From Vibrio nigripulchritudo ATCC 27043 (GTDB lineage: Bacteria; Pseudomonadota; Gammaproteobacteria; Enterobacterales; Vibrionaceae): a stretch of 64,000 nucleotides of DNA. Where the stretch lies: positions 1 to 64,000 of the forward strand of contig NZ_AFWJ01000300.1 of assembly GCF_000222685.1 (NCBI RefSeq), written 5' to 3'. Of the stretch, positions 28,643 to 38,286 are shown piece after piece; position 1 is the stretch's first letter; each line of letters starts with the position of its first letter. Position numbers and translations under genes: made by a program. The notes below the pieces were generated by a model. That model saw nothing but the letters and a program-made list of their open reading frames with translations, had not been told where the DNA came from and made no database searches.

Positions 28643-30877
28643 ATGAGTTACGAATTAGACGAAGATATTCTACAGGACTTTTTGGTCGAGGCTGGTGAGA
28701 TCCTGGAACTGCTTTCGGAGCAGTTAATAGAACTGGAAAACAATCCAGACGATAAAGACCTGTTGAATGCAATTTTCCGAGGTTTCCACACCGTAAAAGG
28801 GGGTGCTGGATTCTTAGCCCTGACAGAACTCGTTGATGTTTGTCACGGCGCGGAGAACATCTTCGACATTCTGCGTAATGGTCAGCGTTCAGTAACAGCT
28901 GAGCTGATGGATACAATTCTGCAAGCTTTGGATGCCGTAAACGTCATGTTTGAAGCGGTGCAGGAAAGATCACCACTGACACCTGCCGACCCTGCTTTGA
29001 TTGAAGACCTCCACCGCCTCTGTAAACCCGAGAGCGAAGATGAAGTCGCCGCTGAAGCTGTTGCAGAAGCCCCTGCACCAGTCGTTGAGCCGGAACCTGT
29101 CCCAGAACCTGTCGCTCCTGCACCTGCTCCGGAAGCATCTGGCGGTGACAACGGATCGATTGACGAAATCACCCAGGATGAATTCGAAGCCCTGCTCGAT
29201 GAATTACACGGTAAAGGCACGCCTCCGACAACTGGTGGAACGGCTCCTGCACCAGCATCTGACCCAGCACCAAGTGCAGGCGCTGCGGCTGGTGGCGACG
29301 ATATAACCGACGACGAATTTGAAAAACTGCTGGATGAACTGCATGGTTCAGGCGGCAGTCCAAGTAATGCTTCTGCTCCGGCAGCAGCCCCTGCGGCACC
29401 AGCGCCTACACCAGCAGCTTCTGCTGGCGGTGATGGCGATTTGATGACCGATGATGAGTTTGAAAATCTTCTGGATCAATTGCACGGTTCAGGAAAAGGT
29501 CCTTCACCTGAAGAGCTTGAAGCAGCGACTAAGCCTGTAGAGCCAACTCCAGCTCCGGCACCAGCTGCTGCAGCGAAACCTGCACCTAAGCCAGAACCAA
29601 AACCGGCACCGAAGCCTGCTGAAAAACCAGCAGCGCCAGCAAAACCTGCTGCGAAAGCGCAAGCTCCAGCTGCTGCAAAAGATGCGAAGAAACCACAAGC
29701 TGATGCTACCGTTCGTGTTGATACATCGACGCTGGATGACATCATGAACATGGTGGGTGAGCTCGTACTGGTTCGTAACCGTTTAGTGAGTCTGGGTCTG
29801 AATAGCAACGACGAAGAAATGTCGAAAGCGGTTGCCAACCTCGACGTGGTGACTGCCGACCTTCAAGGCGCGGTAATGAAGACTCGAATGCAGCCAATCA
29901 AGAAAGTGTTTGGTCGATTCCCTCGAGTTGTACGTGATATCGCACGTAGCCTGAAGAAAGACATTGTGCTTGAAATGCGCGGTGAAGAAACCGATTTGGA
30001 TAAGAACTTAGTAGAAGCTCTGGCGGATCCATTGATTCACTTGGTTCGTAACTCGGTTGACCACGGTATTGAAATGCCGGATGTCCGTGTTGAGAACGGA
30101 AAACCACGTACGGGTAAAGTGATTCTTTCTGCATCTCAGGAAGGTGATCATATCGAACTGAGCATCGTTGATGACGGTGGTGGTATGAATGCCGACAAGC
30201 TAAGAAGCATCGCTGTTGAGCGTGGTCTTATGGACGCTGACGCCGCAGGGCGCTTGTCTCCAAAAGAATGCTACAACCTGATCTTCATGCCTGGTTTCTC
30301 AACTAAGACTGAAATCTCTGACATCTCTGGTCGTGGTGTAGGTATGGACGTTGTGAAAACGGCGATCAATACCCTGAATGGTTCGATAGATATCGATTCT
30401 GAAATGGGTAAAGGTACTAAGATCACCATCAAAGTGCCTCTGACTCTGGCTATCCTTCCTACTCTGATGGTGGGTGTATCTGGTCAGCCATTTGCATTGC
30501 CTCTGGCGAGCGTAAATGAGATTTTCCACTTAGATCTGAGCAAAACCAACACAGTAGATGGTCAACTTACGATCATAGTTCGAGAAAAATCCATTCCTTT
30601 GTTCTACCTTCAGCATTGGTTAGTACCAGACAGCGCTAACGGTCAGAAGAAGTCTAACCACGGTCATGTAGTGATTGTTCAGCTGGGTAGTCAGCGTGTT
30701 GGCTTCGTGGTTGACTCATTGATTGGTCAAGAAGAAGTGGTTATCAAACCACTCGACGAATTACTACAAGGTACTCCAGGTATGGCTGGTGCAACGATTA
30801 CCAGTGACGGTCATATCGCATTGATTCTAGATGTACCGAACTTATTGAAGAAATATGCCACTCGCTCGCATATTTAA
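28643..30877 (+). CDS. cheA: Chemotaxis histidine kinase CheA
   Basis: Kinase of the chemoreceptor array. The protein is 744 aa: Hpt/P1 with phosphorylated H49 (HTVKGGAGFLAL), a long Ala/Pro linker, the P3 dimerisation helix pair (about 355-420), the P4 ATPase (about 430-600, NSVDHGIE, DDGGGMN, GRGVGMD), and the P5 CheW-like domain (about 605-740). The linker holds three copies of a DEFExLLDxLHG motif (174-190, 219-235, 266-282). This matches the place of the localisation/inheritance (LID) region reported to bind ParP in Vibrio. Confidence 0.96.
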   Translation: MSYELDEDILQDFLVEAGEILELLSEQLIELENNPDDKDLLNAIFRGFHTVKGGAGFLALTELVDVCHGAENIFDILRNGQRSVTAELMDTILQALDAVNVMFEAVQERSPLTPADPALIEDLHRLCKPESEDEVAAEAVAEAPAPVVEPEPVPEPVAPAPAPEASGGDNGSIDEITQDEFEALLDELHGKGTPPTTGGTAPAPASDPAPSAGAAAGGDDITDDEFEKLLDELHGSGGSPSNASAPAAAPAAPAPTPAASAGGDGDLMTDDEFENLLDQLHGSGKGPSPEELEAATKPVEPTPAPAPAAAAKPAPKPEPKPAPKPAEKPAAPAKPAAKAQAPAAAKDAKKPQADATVRVDTSTLDDIMNMVGELVLVRNRLVSLGLNSNDEEMSKAVANLDVVTADLQGAVMKTRMQPIKKVFGRFPRVVRDIARSLKKDIVLEMRGEETDLDKNLVEALADPLIHLVRNSVDHGIEMPDVRVENGKPRTGKVILSASQEGDHIELSIVDDGGGMNADKLRSIAVERGLMDADAAGRLSPKECYNLIFMPGFSTKTEISDISGRGVGMDVVKTAINTLNGSIDIDSEMGKGTKITIKVPLTLAILPTLMVGVSGQPFALPLASVNEIFHLDLSKTNTVDGQLTIIVREKSIPLFYLQHWLVPDSANGQKKSNHGHVVIVQLGSQRVGFVVDSLIGQEEVVIKPLDELLQGTPGMAGATITSDGHIALILDVPNLLKKYATRSHI

Positions 30878-30890
30878 TTGAAGGGATAAT

Positions 30891-32030
30891 ATGGCGGTAA
30901 GAGTATTAGTAGTTGATGATTCAAGTTTTTTTCGCCGACGCGTTAGTGAAATTATCAACTCAGATCCGCGCCTTGAAGTAGTGGATATGGCTGTCAACGG
31001 CAAAGAAGCCGTTGATAAAGCCATCAAATTGAAACCTGATGTCATTACTATGGACATCGAGATGCCTGTCATGGATGGCATTACCGCTGTCCGTGAAATA
31101 ATGAAGGCGCAACCGACGCCTATCTTGATGTTTTCTTCGCTTACACATGACGGTGCTAAAGCAACGCTAGATGCACTGGATGCCGGGGCTTTGGATTTCT
31201 TACCTAAGAAATTTGAAGATATTGCACGTAACCGCGATGAAGCTGTAAACCTGCTTCAGCAACGTGTTCAGGAAATCTCCAGGAAACGTGCATTTCTGCG
31301 TCGCCCAATTGGCGGTGCAGCGACCACAGCTCCTACGAGCACGACACGCTCAACAGCCAGACCAGCAACGACTTCGTTACAGCGACCAGCACCTGCTGCT
31401 CCCGCTCCAGAACGTGGTCGTCCTGTTGCCGCTAAGTTTCGTGCGACAGGTAAGAAATATCAATTGACTGCGATTGGCACCTCCACCGGAGGACCCGTTG
31501 CACTTCAAAAGATTCTTACCAAGCTACCTGTCAACTACCCACATCCAATTGTGCTTATACAGCACATGCCTGCCACCTTTACAGCAGCTTTCGCTGCTCG
31601 CTTAAACTCACTGTGTAAGATTCAGGTGAAAGAAGCAGAAGATGGCGATGTGTTGAAACCGGGTTGTGCTTACCTCGCACCTGGTGGTAAGCAAATGATG
31701 ATTGATGGTCGTCCTGGTTCCGCCAAGCTGAGAATCATCGATGGCGGTGATCGCATGAATTACAAACCTTGTGTTGATGTGACATTCGGATCGGCTGCCA
31801 AGATTTATCAAGACAAAGTGCTCTCCATGGTTTTAACCGGTATGGGTGCAGACGGGCGTGAAGGCTCTCGTATGTTGAAAGCCGCCGGAGCGACTATTTG
31901 GGCACAAGACGAAGAAAGTTGTGTGGTATATGGAATGCCACAGGCAGTGGCAAAAGCTGGCTTATCAACCGAGGATTTGCCTCTGGACAGGATTGCGGAG
32001 CGCATGCTGGTTGAAGTTGGACTATCGTAA
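30891..32030 (+). CDS. cheB: Chemotaxis methylesterase CheB
   Basis: Receiver-controlled glutamate methylesterase/deamidase of chemoreceptors. The protein is 379 aa: receiver domain (1-120; DD near 11, D in [10 protein letters not shown]), a Thr/Ala/Pro linker (about 140-185) and the CheB catalytic domain (about 190-375). The triad is visible: Ser in GTSTGGP, His in LIQHMP and Asp in [10 protein letters not shown]. No cheR is present here; in vibrios it is elsewhere. Confidence 0.95.
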   Translation: MAVRVLVVDDSSFFRRRVSEIINSDPRLEVVDMAVNGKEAVDKAIKLKPDVITMDIEMPVMDGITAVREIMKAQPTPILMFSSLTHDGAKATLDALDAGALDFLPKKFEDIARNRDEAVNLLQQRVQEISRKRAFLRRPIGGAATTAPTSTTRSTARPATTSLQRPAPAAPAPERGRPVAAKFRATGKKYQLTAIGTSTGGPVALQKILTKLPVNYPHPIVLIQHMPATFTAAFAARLNSLCKIQVKEAEDGDVLKPGCAYLAPGGKQMMIDGRPGSAKLRIIDGGDRMNYKPCVDVTFGSAAKIYQDKVLSMVLTGMGADGREGSRMLKAAGATIWAQDEESCVVYGMPQAVAKAGLSTEDLPLDRIAERMLVEVGLS

Positions 32031-32039
32031 GGAGCCAAT

Positions 32040-32816
32040 GTGGTAGTTTGGAGCGTTGCTAACCAAAAAGGTGGTGTAGGGAAGACCACGACAACGGTCA
32101 CTCTGGCAGGACTTTTGAGCAAGCAGGGACATCGTGTCCTGCTTGTGGATACTGATCCTCATGGGTCGCTAACGACTTACCTGGGGTACGACTCGGATGA
32201 GGTTCCATCCAGTCTATTTGACCTATTCCAGCTTAGACAAGTCGAGAAAGACAATGTGCAAGCCCTGATATTGGGCACCGATATTGAAAACATTGATATT
32301 GTACCTGCACACATGTCTCTGGCTACGCTGGATCGTGTCATGGGTAATCGCAGCGGCATGGGGCTGATTCTGAAAAAAGCGTTGATTTCCGTTGAAGATG
32401 AGTACGATTACGTGCTTATTGATTGCCCGCCTATTCTTGGGGTAATGATGGTAAATGCGCTGGCTGCCAGCGATCGCATTTTGATACCGGTTCAGACCGA
32501 GTTCCTCGCTATGAAAGGTTTGGAGCGCATGGTTCGAACGCTGGCTATCATGCAGAAATCTCGACCAGACCCGTTCAAGACGACTATCGTTCCAACCATG
32601 TACGATAAGCGCACCAATGCGTCATTGCAGACTCTGACTCAGTTGAAGAAAGGTTATCCGAATCAGGTCTGGCCTTCCGCTATCCCAATTGATACAAAAT
32701 TTCGCGATGCGAGCTTAAAACACTTACCTGCCTCACATTTTGCGTCTGGCAGTCGTGGCGTTTTTGCCTATAAGCAGCTATTACTTTATCTCGAGAGGTT
32801 AGCTTTCGATGATTAA
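32040..32816 (+). CDS. parC: ParA-like chemotaxis array-partitioning ATPase ParC
   Basis: ParA-family ATPase that directs chemotaxis arrays to the pole in Vibrio. The protein is 258 aa, starting at GTG behind AAGGAG. The deviant Walker A is QKGGVGKTTTT (9-19), followed by VDTDPHGSLTTYLG and VLIDCPPILGVMMVNA. No DNA-partition ParB or centromere-like repeat accompanies it, and it sits between cheB and the CheW-domain gene parP, which supports the chemotaxis role. This is not topoisomerase IV ParC. Confidence 0.93.
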   Translation: MVVWSVANQKGGVGKTTTTVTLAGLLSKQGHRVLLVDTDPHGSLTTYLGYDSDEVPSSLFDLFQLRQVEKDNVQALILGTDIENIDIVPAHMSLATLDRVMGNRSGMGLILKKALISVEDEYDYVLIDCPPILGVMMVNALAASDRILIPVQTEFLAMKGLERMVRTLAIMQKSRPDPFKTTIVPTMYDKRTNASLQTLTQLKKGYPNQVWPSAIPIDTKFRDASLKHLPASHFASGSRGVFAYKQLLLYLERLAFDD

Positions 32817-34098
32817 AGATTCAGTGCTTTCGAGTGAACAGGCTTTGGATGAATATTTTACCTCGCTTCTTGATGAAGAGGGGTTAATGTCGTCCGTAGA
32901 AGCTGAGGCTCGCGAAGCGCAAAACGCCGCCGTTGCAGAAAAAACACCCGTTTCGGAAGAAATGGTGGCAGAAGTTCCTACCGAGATTTCTACTGATAGT
33001 GTTCCGAGTGAACAAGCCGATAGCGCAATAGACTCTTCTGATGCAGAAACAGAAGAACTAGCAGTTGATACTGCAAGCGCTGAGGACCTGTCAGACCAGG
33101 GCCAGGAAACTCAAGAACAAGAATTAGATGAAGCTCAGCCAGAGCAGGAAGAAGAACCGAATCTGGCTGACTACGGGTTAGAACTTCAGCCAGAAGTACA
33201 ACCTGAGCCTATTCCGTCCTATACTGAAACTGTATACAACGAATTTGAAGCACCTGATTTAGAGGATGTTCAAAGGCTGCTTAGCCAGCTTGAGTCAACC
33301 AACATTGCTGATGAACCAGAAATTGAAGAGCTTATCGTTCAGAACACAGCGGAAATTGCCACGCTAAGCCCTGAAGAGGATGTTGTTGAAGAAGTTGCTG
33401 TTGAAGAGCCAGCAGTCGAGGTGGTTTCTGACGAGATTCAAAGCTGGGATGTCACAGAACCTGTTGTGGAAGATATTCCAGAGGTTCAGGAAGTTCAGAC
33501 CCAGGAAGAAGTGGTTCAGGAGGAAGTATCTGAACCTGAGGTTGAAGTACAGGAACCTGAATCCACCGTTGATACTGAAGTGGACGCAGCACCAGAAACT
33601 CAAAGTGGCGGTGATGCAGAAGATACTTGGCACACTGTTGCAAGAAATGAAGCGTTTCAGGCACTTTATTTTGACGTAAATGGTGTGACATTTGCGGTTC
33701 CTTTGGATGAGTTAGGTGGTATTCATCGTAAGAACGAAGAGCTTAACCACCTAATTGGAAGACCAGATTGGTACCTGGGGCTGCAAACGAACCGGAGTGA
33801 CCAGCTAGACGTTGTGGACACGGCTCGTTGGGTGATGTCTGAGAAATTGACAGATAACTCTCATCGAGAAAATTACGAATACATCGTCATGTTGGGTGAA
33901 AGCCATTGGGGGTTAGCCGCGAACAAACTGTTGGGGACAGAGTGGCTGGACCCAGAAAAAGTTCGCTGGCGTGAAAGCGCAGGCAAAAGACCTTGGCTCG
34001 CTGGCATGGTTAAAGAAAAAATGTGTGCTTTAATTCATGTAGAAGAATTAGTTTCCATGCTCAATGCTGGGCTGGACGTCAAAGCATTAGACAGTTAG
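32809..34098 (+). CDS. parP: ParP, CheW-domain array coupling protein
   Basis: Links ParC to CheA and stabilises polar arrays in Vibrio. The protein is 429 aa. Residues 1 to about 270 are strongly acidic (Glu/Val/Pro-rich, little predicted structure). The C-terminal 150 residues form a CheW-like domain (ALYFDVNGVTFAVPLDELGGI to the end). It overlaps parC by 8 bases. The acidic region is typical in character but varies in sequence among vibrios. Confidence 0.92.
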   Translation: MIKDSVLSSEQALDEYFTSLLDEEGLMSSVEAEAREAQNAAVAEKTPVSEEMVAEVPTEISTDSVPSEQADSAIDSSDAETEELAVDTASAEDLSDQGQETQEQELDEAQPEQEEEPNLADYGLELQPEVQPEPIPSYTETVYNEFEAPDLEDVQRLLSQLESTNIADEPEIEELIVQNTAEIATLSPEEDVVEEVAVEEPAVEVVSDEIQSWDVTEPVVEDIPEVQEVQTQEEVVQEEVSEPEVEVQEPESTVDTEVDAAPETQSGGDAEDTWHTVARNEAFQALYFDVNGVTFAVPLDELGGIHRKNEELNHLIGRPDWYLGLQTNRSDQLDVVDTARWVMSEKLTDNSHRENYEYIVMLGESHWGLAANKLLGTEWLDPEKVRWRESAGKRPWLAGMVKEKMCALIHVEELVSMLNAGLDVKALDS

Positions 34099-34137
34099 TA
34101 GTAGAATTGTCGGTAGCGACACAAATGAGGATAAAAC

Positions 34138-34632
34138 ATGTCTCAAGCTAATGAAGTAGAAGTAAGAAAAGACCAAGTTAACGACGAGGTACTGCAGTGG
34201 GTAACGTTTCAGCTAGAAGATGAGACTTACGGTATTAACGTAATGCAGGTACGCGAAGTTCTTCGCTACACCGAAATTGCTCCAGTACCTGGTGCACCAG
34301 ATTACGTACTGGGTATCATCAATCTTCGCGGTAACGTTGTCACGGTTATCGATACTCGCTCACGTTTTGGTCTGATGCAGGGTGAGATTACCGACAACAC
34401 TCGTATTATCGTTATCGAATCTGAGCGTCAGGTTATCGGTATCCTGGTGGATAGCGTAGCCGAAGTGGTTTACCTGCGTTCTTCTGAAATCGACACCACT
34501 CCAAGCGTTGGTACAGATGAAAGTGCCAAGTTCATCCAGGGTGTAAGCAACCGTGATGGTAAGCTTCTAATCTTGGTTGACCTGAACAAACTTCTTTCTG
34601 ACGAAGAGTGGGAAGAAATGGCTCACCTATAA
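34138..34632 (+). CDS. cheW: Chemotaxis coupling protein CheW
   Basis: Adaptor between receptors and CheA. The protein is 164 aa, a single CheW domain from about residue 18 (QWVTFQLEDETYGINVMQVREVLR), with the conserved GAPDYVLGIINLRGNVVTVIDTR and ILVDSVAEVV. Its stop overlaps the start of the next gene (TAATG). Confidence 0.96.
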   Translation: MSQANEVEVRKDQVNDEVLQWVTFQLEDETYGINVMQVREVLRYTEIAPVPGAPDYVLGIINLRGNVVTVIDTRSRFGLMQGEITDNTRIIVIESERQVIGILVDSVAEVVYLRSSEIDTTPSVGTDESAKFIQGVSNRDGKLLILVDLNKLLSDEEWEEMAHL

Positions 34633-35132
34633 TGGCTGACGAGTTGTATTCTGTTTTGCCATTGGTAGCGGGCGGCTCCGTTTTAGTCGCTTCGTTGCTA
34701 GTGATCGTTTTTCTTCGAGTAAGAAAGAGCAGCCGCCAGAAAGCGGATCAGCATAGACAGCAAGTTCGTGGTTTGGAAAAAGAACTACAAAAAACGAACA
34801 AACAATTGCTGGAAGTGCGCTCTGTAATGGTGGGACTCGGTCAGAAAGTCGCTGAGCAGCAAGATCTGATTCAGCATATCAGCGAGAGAATTACTGAATT
34901 AGAGCATACAGATAACGACGGCAGGCTTTATACTCGCGCCAGTAAAATGGTGCAGTTAGGGGCAGGCATAAACGAACTCATAGAAGAGTGTGAATTGCCA
35001 AAAGCCGAAGCCGAGTTAATGATGTCACTGCAAAACAAAATAGCAGGCAAGGAAAAAGTGCCTCCATTAAGTGGTCGTGCTGCACCTCGCCGAAGACAAG
35101 ATCAAAGACGTCCTCAAAAAAACGTAAAATGA
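34632..35132 (+). CDS. DUF2802 membrane-anchored coiled-coil protein
   Basis: Protein of 166 aa translated from the ATG overlapping the cheW stop. One N-terminal membrane segment (about 9-30, LPLVAGGSVLVASLLVIVFL) is followed by a coiled coil (about 30-95) and a small C-terminal helical domain (LVQLGAGINELIEECELPKAEAELMMSL) that defines DUF2802, then a basic tail. In Vibrio and Pseudomonas this family closes the cheW operon; its function is unknown to me. The context suggests a link to array or flagellar pole organisation. Confidence 0.82.
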   Translation: MADELYSVLPLVAGGSVLVASLLVIVFLRVRKSSRQKADQHRQQVRGLEKELQKTNKQLLEVRSVMVGLGQKVAEQQDLIQHISERITELEHTDNDGRLYTRASKMVQLGAGINELIEECELPKAEAELMMSLQNKIAGKEKVPPLSGRAAPRRRQDQRRPQKNVK

Positions 35133-35160
35133 TCCAAAAGATACTTCTACATAACGAAAG

Positions 35161-35182
35161 GGAGCCCGGCGGCTCCTTTTTT
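35161..35182 (+). terminator. Intrinsic terminator of the chemotaxis operon
   Basis: Stem GGAGCC / GGCTCC with loop CGGC, followed by six T. It lies 28 bases after the DUF2802 stop and marks the end of the flagellum/chemotaxis block. Confidence 0.9.
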
Positions 35183-35384
35183 GTTTTTCGGCGCTCGTCA
35201 TCGTCCAAGAGTTCGGGTATCCGCAAATTAAAACAAGTTATTTGATCAAGTGAACAGATTTAATGTTTTGTGATGATTCATTAACAGATTTTTACTCAGT
35301 TTCGTGAAACTCAGAACAGTGTTCCCCTTTAGAGTGGTGGGCATTGTGCTAAGATATACCCTCAATAAAATCAAGACTTTTACC

Positions 35385-36002
35385 ATGTTAGACGTATCCA
35401 ACCTTACTGCTGTTCGTGATGAAAGAGTGTTGTTCGAGTCTCTTTCCTTTCAAGTAAACCCTGGAGATCTACTCCAAATTGAAGGTCGAAATGGAACTGG
35501 AAAAACCACGTTATTGAGAATTGTCGCAGGGCTTGGAGACTCAGAGAGTGGCGAAATTCAGTGGAAGGGAGAGAGCATTTTCTCTTCAAGGGAAGAATAC
35601 CATTCAGACCTGCTGTTTCTCGGACACCAGACAGGCGTAAAAAAAGAGCTGAGTGCATACGAAAATCTTGCTTACTACATGCAAGTTCATCAAGGAAAGA
35701 GTGACGAAGACGCACTATGGAAAGCACTTGCTCAGGTTGGTCTAGCAGGAAGAGAGGACATTCCTGCTGGCAAGCTTTCTGCTGGTCAGCAGCGTCGGGT
35801 TGCACTGGCTCGTTTATGGTTAAGTGAGCACCCACTCTGGATTCTTGATGAGCCTTTAACTGCGATAGATAAACAAGGCGTCAAAGTATTGGAATCTCTA
35901 TTCGCAGGGCATGCTGAGAAAGGTGGAATGGTTTTGCTGACCACGCACCAAGACATGTTTACCGACAACTCTCTACTAAGAAAAATCAAGTTGGGTGATT
36001 AA
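35385..36002 (+). CDS. ccmA: Cytochrome c maturation ABC ATPase CcmA
   Basis: ATPase of the CcmABCD complex that releases haem-loaded CcmE. The 205-aa form from this ATG ([10 protein letters not shown]) matches the family length; a longer in-frame start at 35304 would add 27 residues with no homology. Walker A is [13 protein letters not shown], signature [14 protein letters not shown], Walker [13 protein letters not shown]. It is the first gene of a complete ccmABCDEFGHI set. Confidence 0.94.
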   Translation: MLDVSNLTAVRDERVLFESLSFQVNPGDLLQIEGRNGTGKTTLLRIVAGLGDSESGEIQWKGESIFSSREEYHSDLLFLGHQTGVKKELSAYENLAYYMQVHQGKSDEDALWKALAQVGLAGREDIPAGKLSAGQQRRVALARLWLSEHPLWILDEPLTAIDKQGVKVLESLFAGHAEKGGMVLLTTHQDMFTDNSLLRKIKLGD

Positions 36003-36003
36003 T

Positions 36004-36672
36004 ATGATAAGCGCCATGGTAGCCATCGTCCGTCGGGAATTATTAATCGCATTTCGCCGACAGGCCGATATCTTAAACCCGCTCTGGTTCTTTATTATTG
36101 TGGTTACACTCTTTCCGTTGAGTATTGGTCCTGAGCCCAATTTGCTTGCCAGAATTTCGTCAGGAATCGTTTGGGTAGCCGCTTTACTTTCCGCACTGCT
36201 TTCTCTTGAAAGGCTGTTTCGTGACGACTTCCAGGATGGCGCACTTGAGCAAATGATGCTGATGCCCATCCCTTTACCTTTAGCAGTTATGGCGAAAGTG
36301 ATTGCTCACTGGCTGCTTACTGGCGTCCCTCTGATTCTTATTAGCCCGCTTTTGGCTATTTTGCTGTCTTTAGACTTTAATACTTGGAGTGCCGTTGTTT
36401 TAACGTTACTCATCGGCACACCTACGTTGAGCTTTGTCGGGGCAATTGGCGTTGCACTAACTGTCGGGTTGCAAAAAGGAGGGGTACTTCTGAGCCTCCT
36501 TGTGTTACCGCTATATATACCGATCTTAATCTTTGCAACATCAGCAATTGACGCAGCGGGCTTAGGCGTTGCGTATAACGGACAACTGGCAATTCTTGGT
36601 GCAATGCTTGCGGGAGCGGCAACATTAACACCATTTGCGATAAGTGCATCACTGCGCATAAGTGTCAATTGA
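36004..36672 (+). CDS. ccmB: Haem exporter permease CcmB
   Basis: Membrane partner of CcmA. The protein is 222 aa from ATG 36004, just after the ccmA stop. It has six hydrophobic segments and the family stretches ELLIAFRRQADILNPLWFF, FPLSIGPEPNLL and LERLFRDDFQDGALEQ. An in-frame GTG at 35995 would overlap ccmA and adds three residues; the ATG is preferred on family length. Confidence 0.93.
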   Translation: MISAMVAIVRRELLIAFRRQADILNPLWFFIIVVTLFPLSIGPEPNLLARISSGIVWVAALLSALLSLERLFRDDFQDGALEQMMLMPIPLPLAVMAKVIAHWLLTGVPLILISPLLAILLSLDFNTWSAVVLTLLIGTPTLSFVGAIGVALTVGLQKGGVLLSLLVLPLYIPILIFATSAIDAAGLGVAYNGQLAILGAMLAGAATLTPFAISASLRISVN

Positions 36673-36695
36673 TATTGAACAAGTTTTTTTAGTTA

Positions 36696-36721
36696 ACATT
36701 CCGTTAAAGTGATAGGAATGT
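36696..36721. other. Inverted repeat upstream of ccmC
   Basis: ACATTCC (36696-36702) and GGAATGT (36715-36721) form a perfect 7-bp inverted repeat with a 12-base spacer in the 169-base ccmB-ccmC gap. There is no T-tract. It could be an operator or an RNA hairpin; nothing further can be said from sequence. Confidence 0.35.
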
Positions 36722-36841
36722 GCTACAGGTTTAAAGATGACAGTCTCTAAACCTCGCAATTTCAAAATTAATATTACAACTTCCGTGGACCGCTAGAGTC
36801 TTAAATAAGGAAGCCCTAGAAGTAAGAGTGAGACCTTAACC

Positions 36842-37594
36842 ATGTGGAAATGGCTACATCCCTATGCCAAGCCCGAGAATGCCTATAGGCTGAGCGACAA
36901 GCTCTTGCCATGGTTTTCTATTCTTGCGGCTGTGTTTCTCGTCACCGGTACCATTTGGGGGCTGGCTTACGCGCCTTCCGACTATCAACAGGGTGACAGT
37001 TTTCGAATCATCTACATCCATGTTCCTTCGGCTATCTGGTCGATGGGGGTTTACATGTCGATGGCGATTGCCGCCTTTATAGGTTTGGTTTGGCAACTCA
37101 AGTTGTCAGATATGGCAGCCGCTGCAATGGCACCAATTGGTGCGGTATACACCTTTATTGCCCTTGTAACAGGCGCAGTATGGGGTAAACCAATGTGGGG
37201 CACGTGGTGGGTTTGGGATGCTCGTTTAACTTCTGAATTGATCCTGTTGTTCCTATATCTTGGCGTGATCGCGTTGTATCACGCGTTTGACGATCAGAAA
37301 ACCGGGGCTAAAGCAGCAGGGATACTGGCAATAGTCGGCGTAATCAACCTTCCTATCATTCACTTCTCCGTTGAATGGTGGAATACCCTTCACCAAGGGG
37401 CAACCATTACCAAATTTGCCAAGCCTTCTATCTCTAACGACATGCTTTGGCCGCTACTGCTGAATATTCTGGGTTTCGCTTTCTTTTTTGGAGCACTGAC
37501 TCTGATCCGATTCAAGAATGAAATCATAAGCAAAGAGAGCCACCGTCCTTGGGTTCAAGCGTTGGCATCATCTCCACTTGGCGTTAAGAGGTAG
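36842..37594 (+). CDS. ccmC: Haem handling protein CcmC
   Basis: Passes haem to CcmE. The protein is 250 aa with six membrane segments and the tryptophan-rich WWD motif GTWWVWDARLTSELILLF (about residue 121), flanked by His in YIHVPSAIWS and in FSVEWWNTLHQG. The length is slightly above the usual about 245. It lies 169 bases after ccmB, the largest gap of the operon. Confidence 0.95.
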   Translation: MWKWLHPYAKPENAYRLSDKLLPWFSILAAVFLVTGTIWGLAYAPSDYQQGDSFRIIYIHVPSAIWSMGVYMSMAIAAFIGLVWQLKLSDMAAAAMAPIGAVYTFIALVTGAVWGKPMWGTWWVWDARLTSELILLFLYLGVIALYHAFDDQKTGAKAAGILAIVGVINLPIIHFSVEWWNTLHQGATITKFAKPSISNDMLWPLLLNILGFAFFFGALTLIRFKNEIISKESHRPWVQALASSPLGVKR

Positions 37595-37597
37595 CCC

Positions 37598-37804
37598 ATG
37601 CATTTCGATTCTTTCAGTGATTTTCTTGCTATGGGCGGCTACGCCTCATATGTATGGGGTGCTTTTGGCATCACTTTTCTCTCCATGCTGATCCTGCTTT
37701 TTGCCAGCATTAAACGCAGTAAAGATTTACTGGGTGAAGTAAACGCGAAAATTGACCGTCAGGCTCGTATTGACGCAGCTAAAAACATGGAGAACACATT
37801 ATGA
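37598..37804 (+). CDS. ccmD: Haem exporter small subunit CcmD
   Basis: Protein of 68 aa with one membrane segment (about 18-37, [20 protein letters not shown]) and a charged C-terminal tail, as usual for CcmD. It stabilises the CcmABC-CcmE complex. The [13 protein letters not shown] start is typical. Its stop overlaps ccmE by 4 bases (ATGA). Confidence 0.92.
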   Translation: MHFDSFSDFLAMGGYASYVWGAFGITFLSMLILLFASIKRSKDLLGEVNAKIDRQARIDAAKNMENTL

Positions 37805-38286
37805 ACCCAAGACGTAAAAAAAGACTCGGGCTGATTCTCGCACTGTTTTTTGGCTTGAGCGCAACCATAGGTCTAATGCTTTATGCACTGAATCAGAATA
37901 TGGACCTGTTTTATACCCCCACAGAGCTAGTCCATGGTAAGCCTGACGGAACCAAACCAGAAGTGGGTCAGCGTCTGCGTATCGGCGGAATGGTTGTGGA
38001 AGGTTCTGTAGTTCGTAATTCCAAATCCCTGCAAGTACAGTTCGACCTTGCCGATGTTGGTCCTAAGGTAACGATTTTGTATGACGGCATATTGCCGGAT
38101 CTCTTCCGCGAAGGTCAGGGTATTGTGGCGCAAGGCGTATTGAGAGATGCAACGACCATTGAGGCGTTTGAAGTACTTGCCAAGCACGATGAAGAATACA
38201 TGCCGCCAGAAATAGCAGAGGCGATGGAAAAAGTGCATGAGCCTCTGACCTATACTGATGAGCAGAAAGCGGAGAGCACACAATGA
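37801..38286 (+). CDS. ccmE: Periplasmic haem chaperone CcmE
   Basis: Binds haem covalently and delivers it to CcmF. The protein is 161 aa with an N-terminal membrane anchor (about 9-30) and an OB-fold domain. The haem-binding H129 and ligand Y133 lie in [10 protein letters not shown], the place of His130/Tyr134 in E. coli. It overlaps ccmD and ccmF by 4 bases each. Confidence 0.95.
   Translation: MNPRRKKRLGLILALFFGLSATIGLMLYALNQNMDLFYTPTELVHGKPDGTKPEVGQRLRIGGMVVEGSVVRNSKSLQVQFDLADVGPKVTILYDGILPDLFREGQGIVAQGVLRDATTIEAFEVLAKHDEEYMPPEIAEAMEKVHEPLTYTDEQKAESTQ

Noticed and set aside
32040-32816. Plasmid-type ParA or partition locus
   Set aside because: No ParB gene or parS-like repeats are nearby; the place between cheB and a CheW-domain gene fits the chemotaxis ParC.
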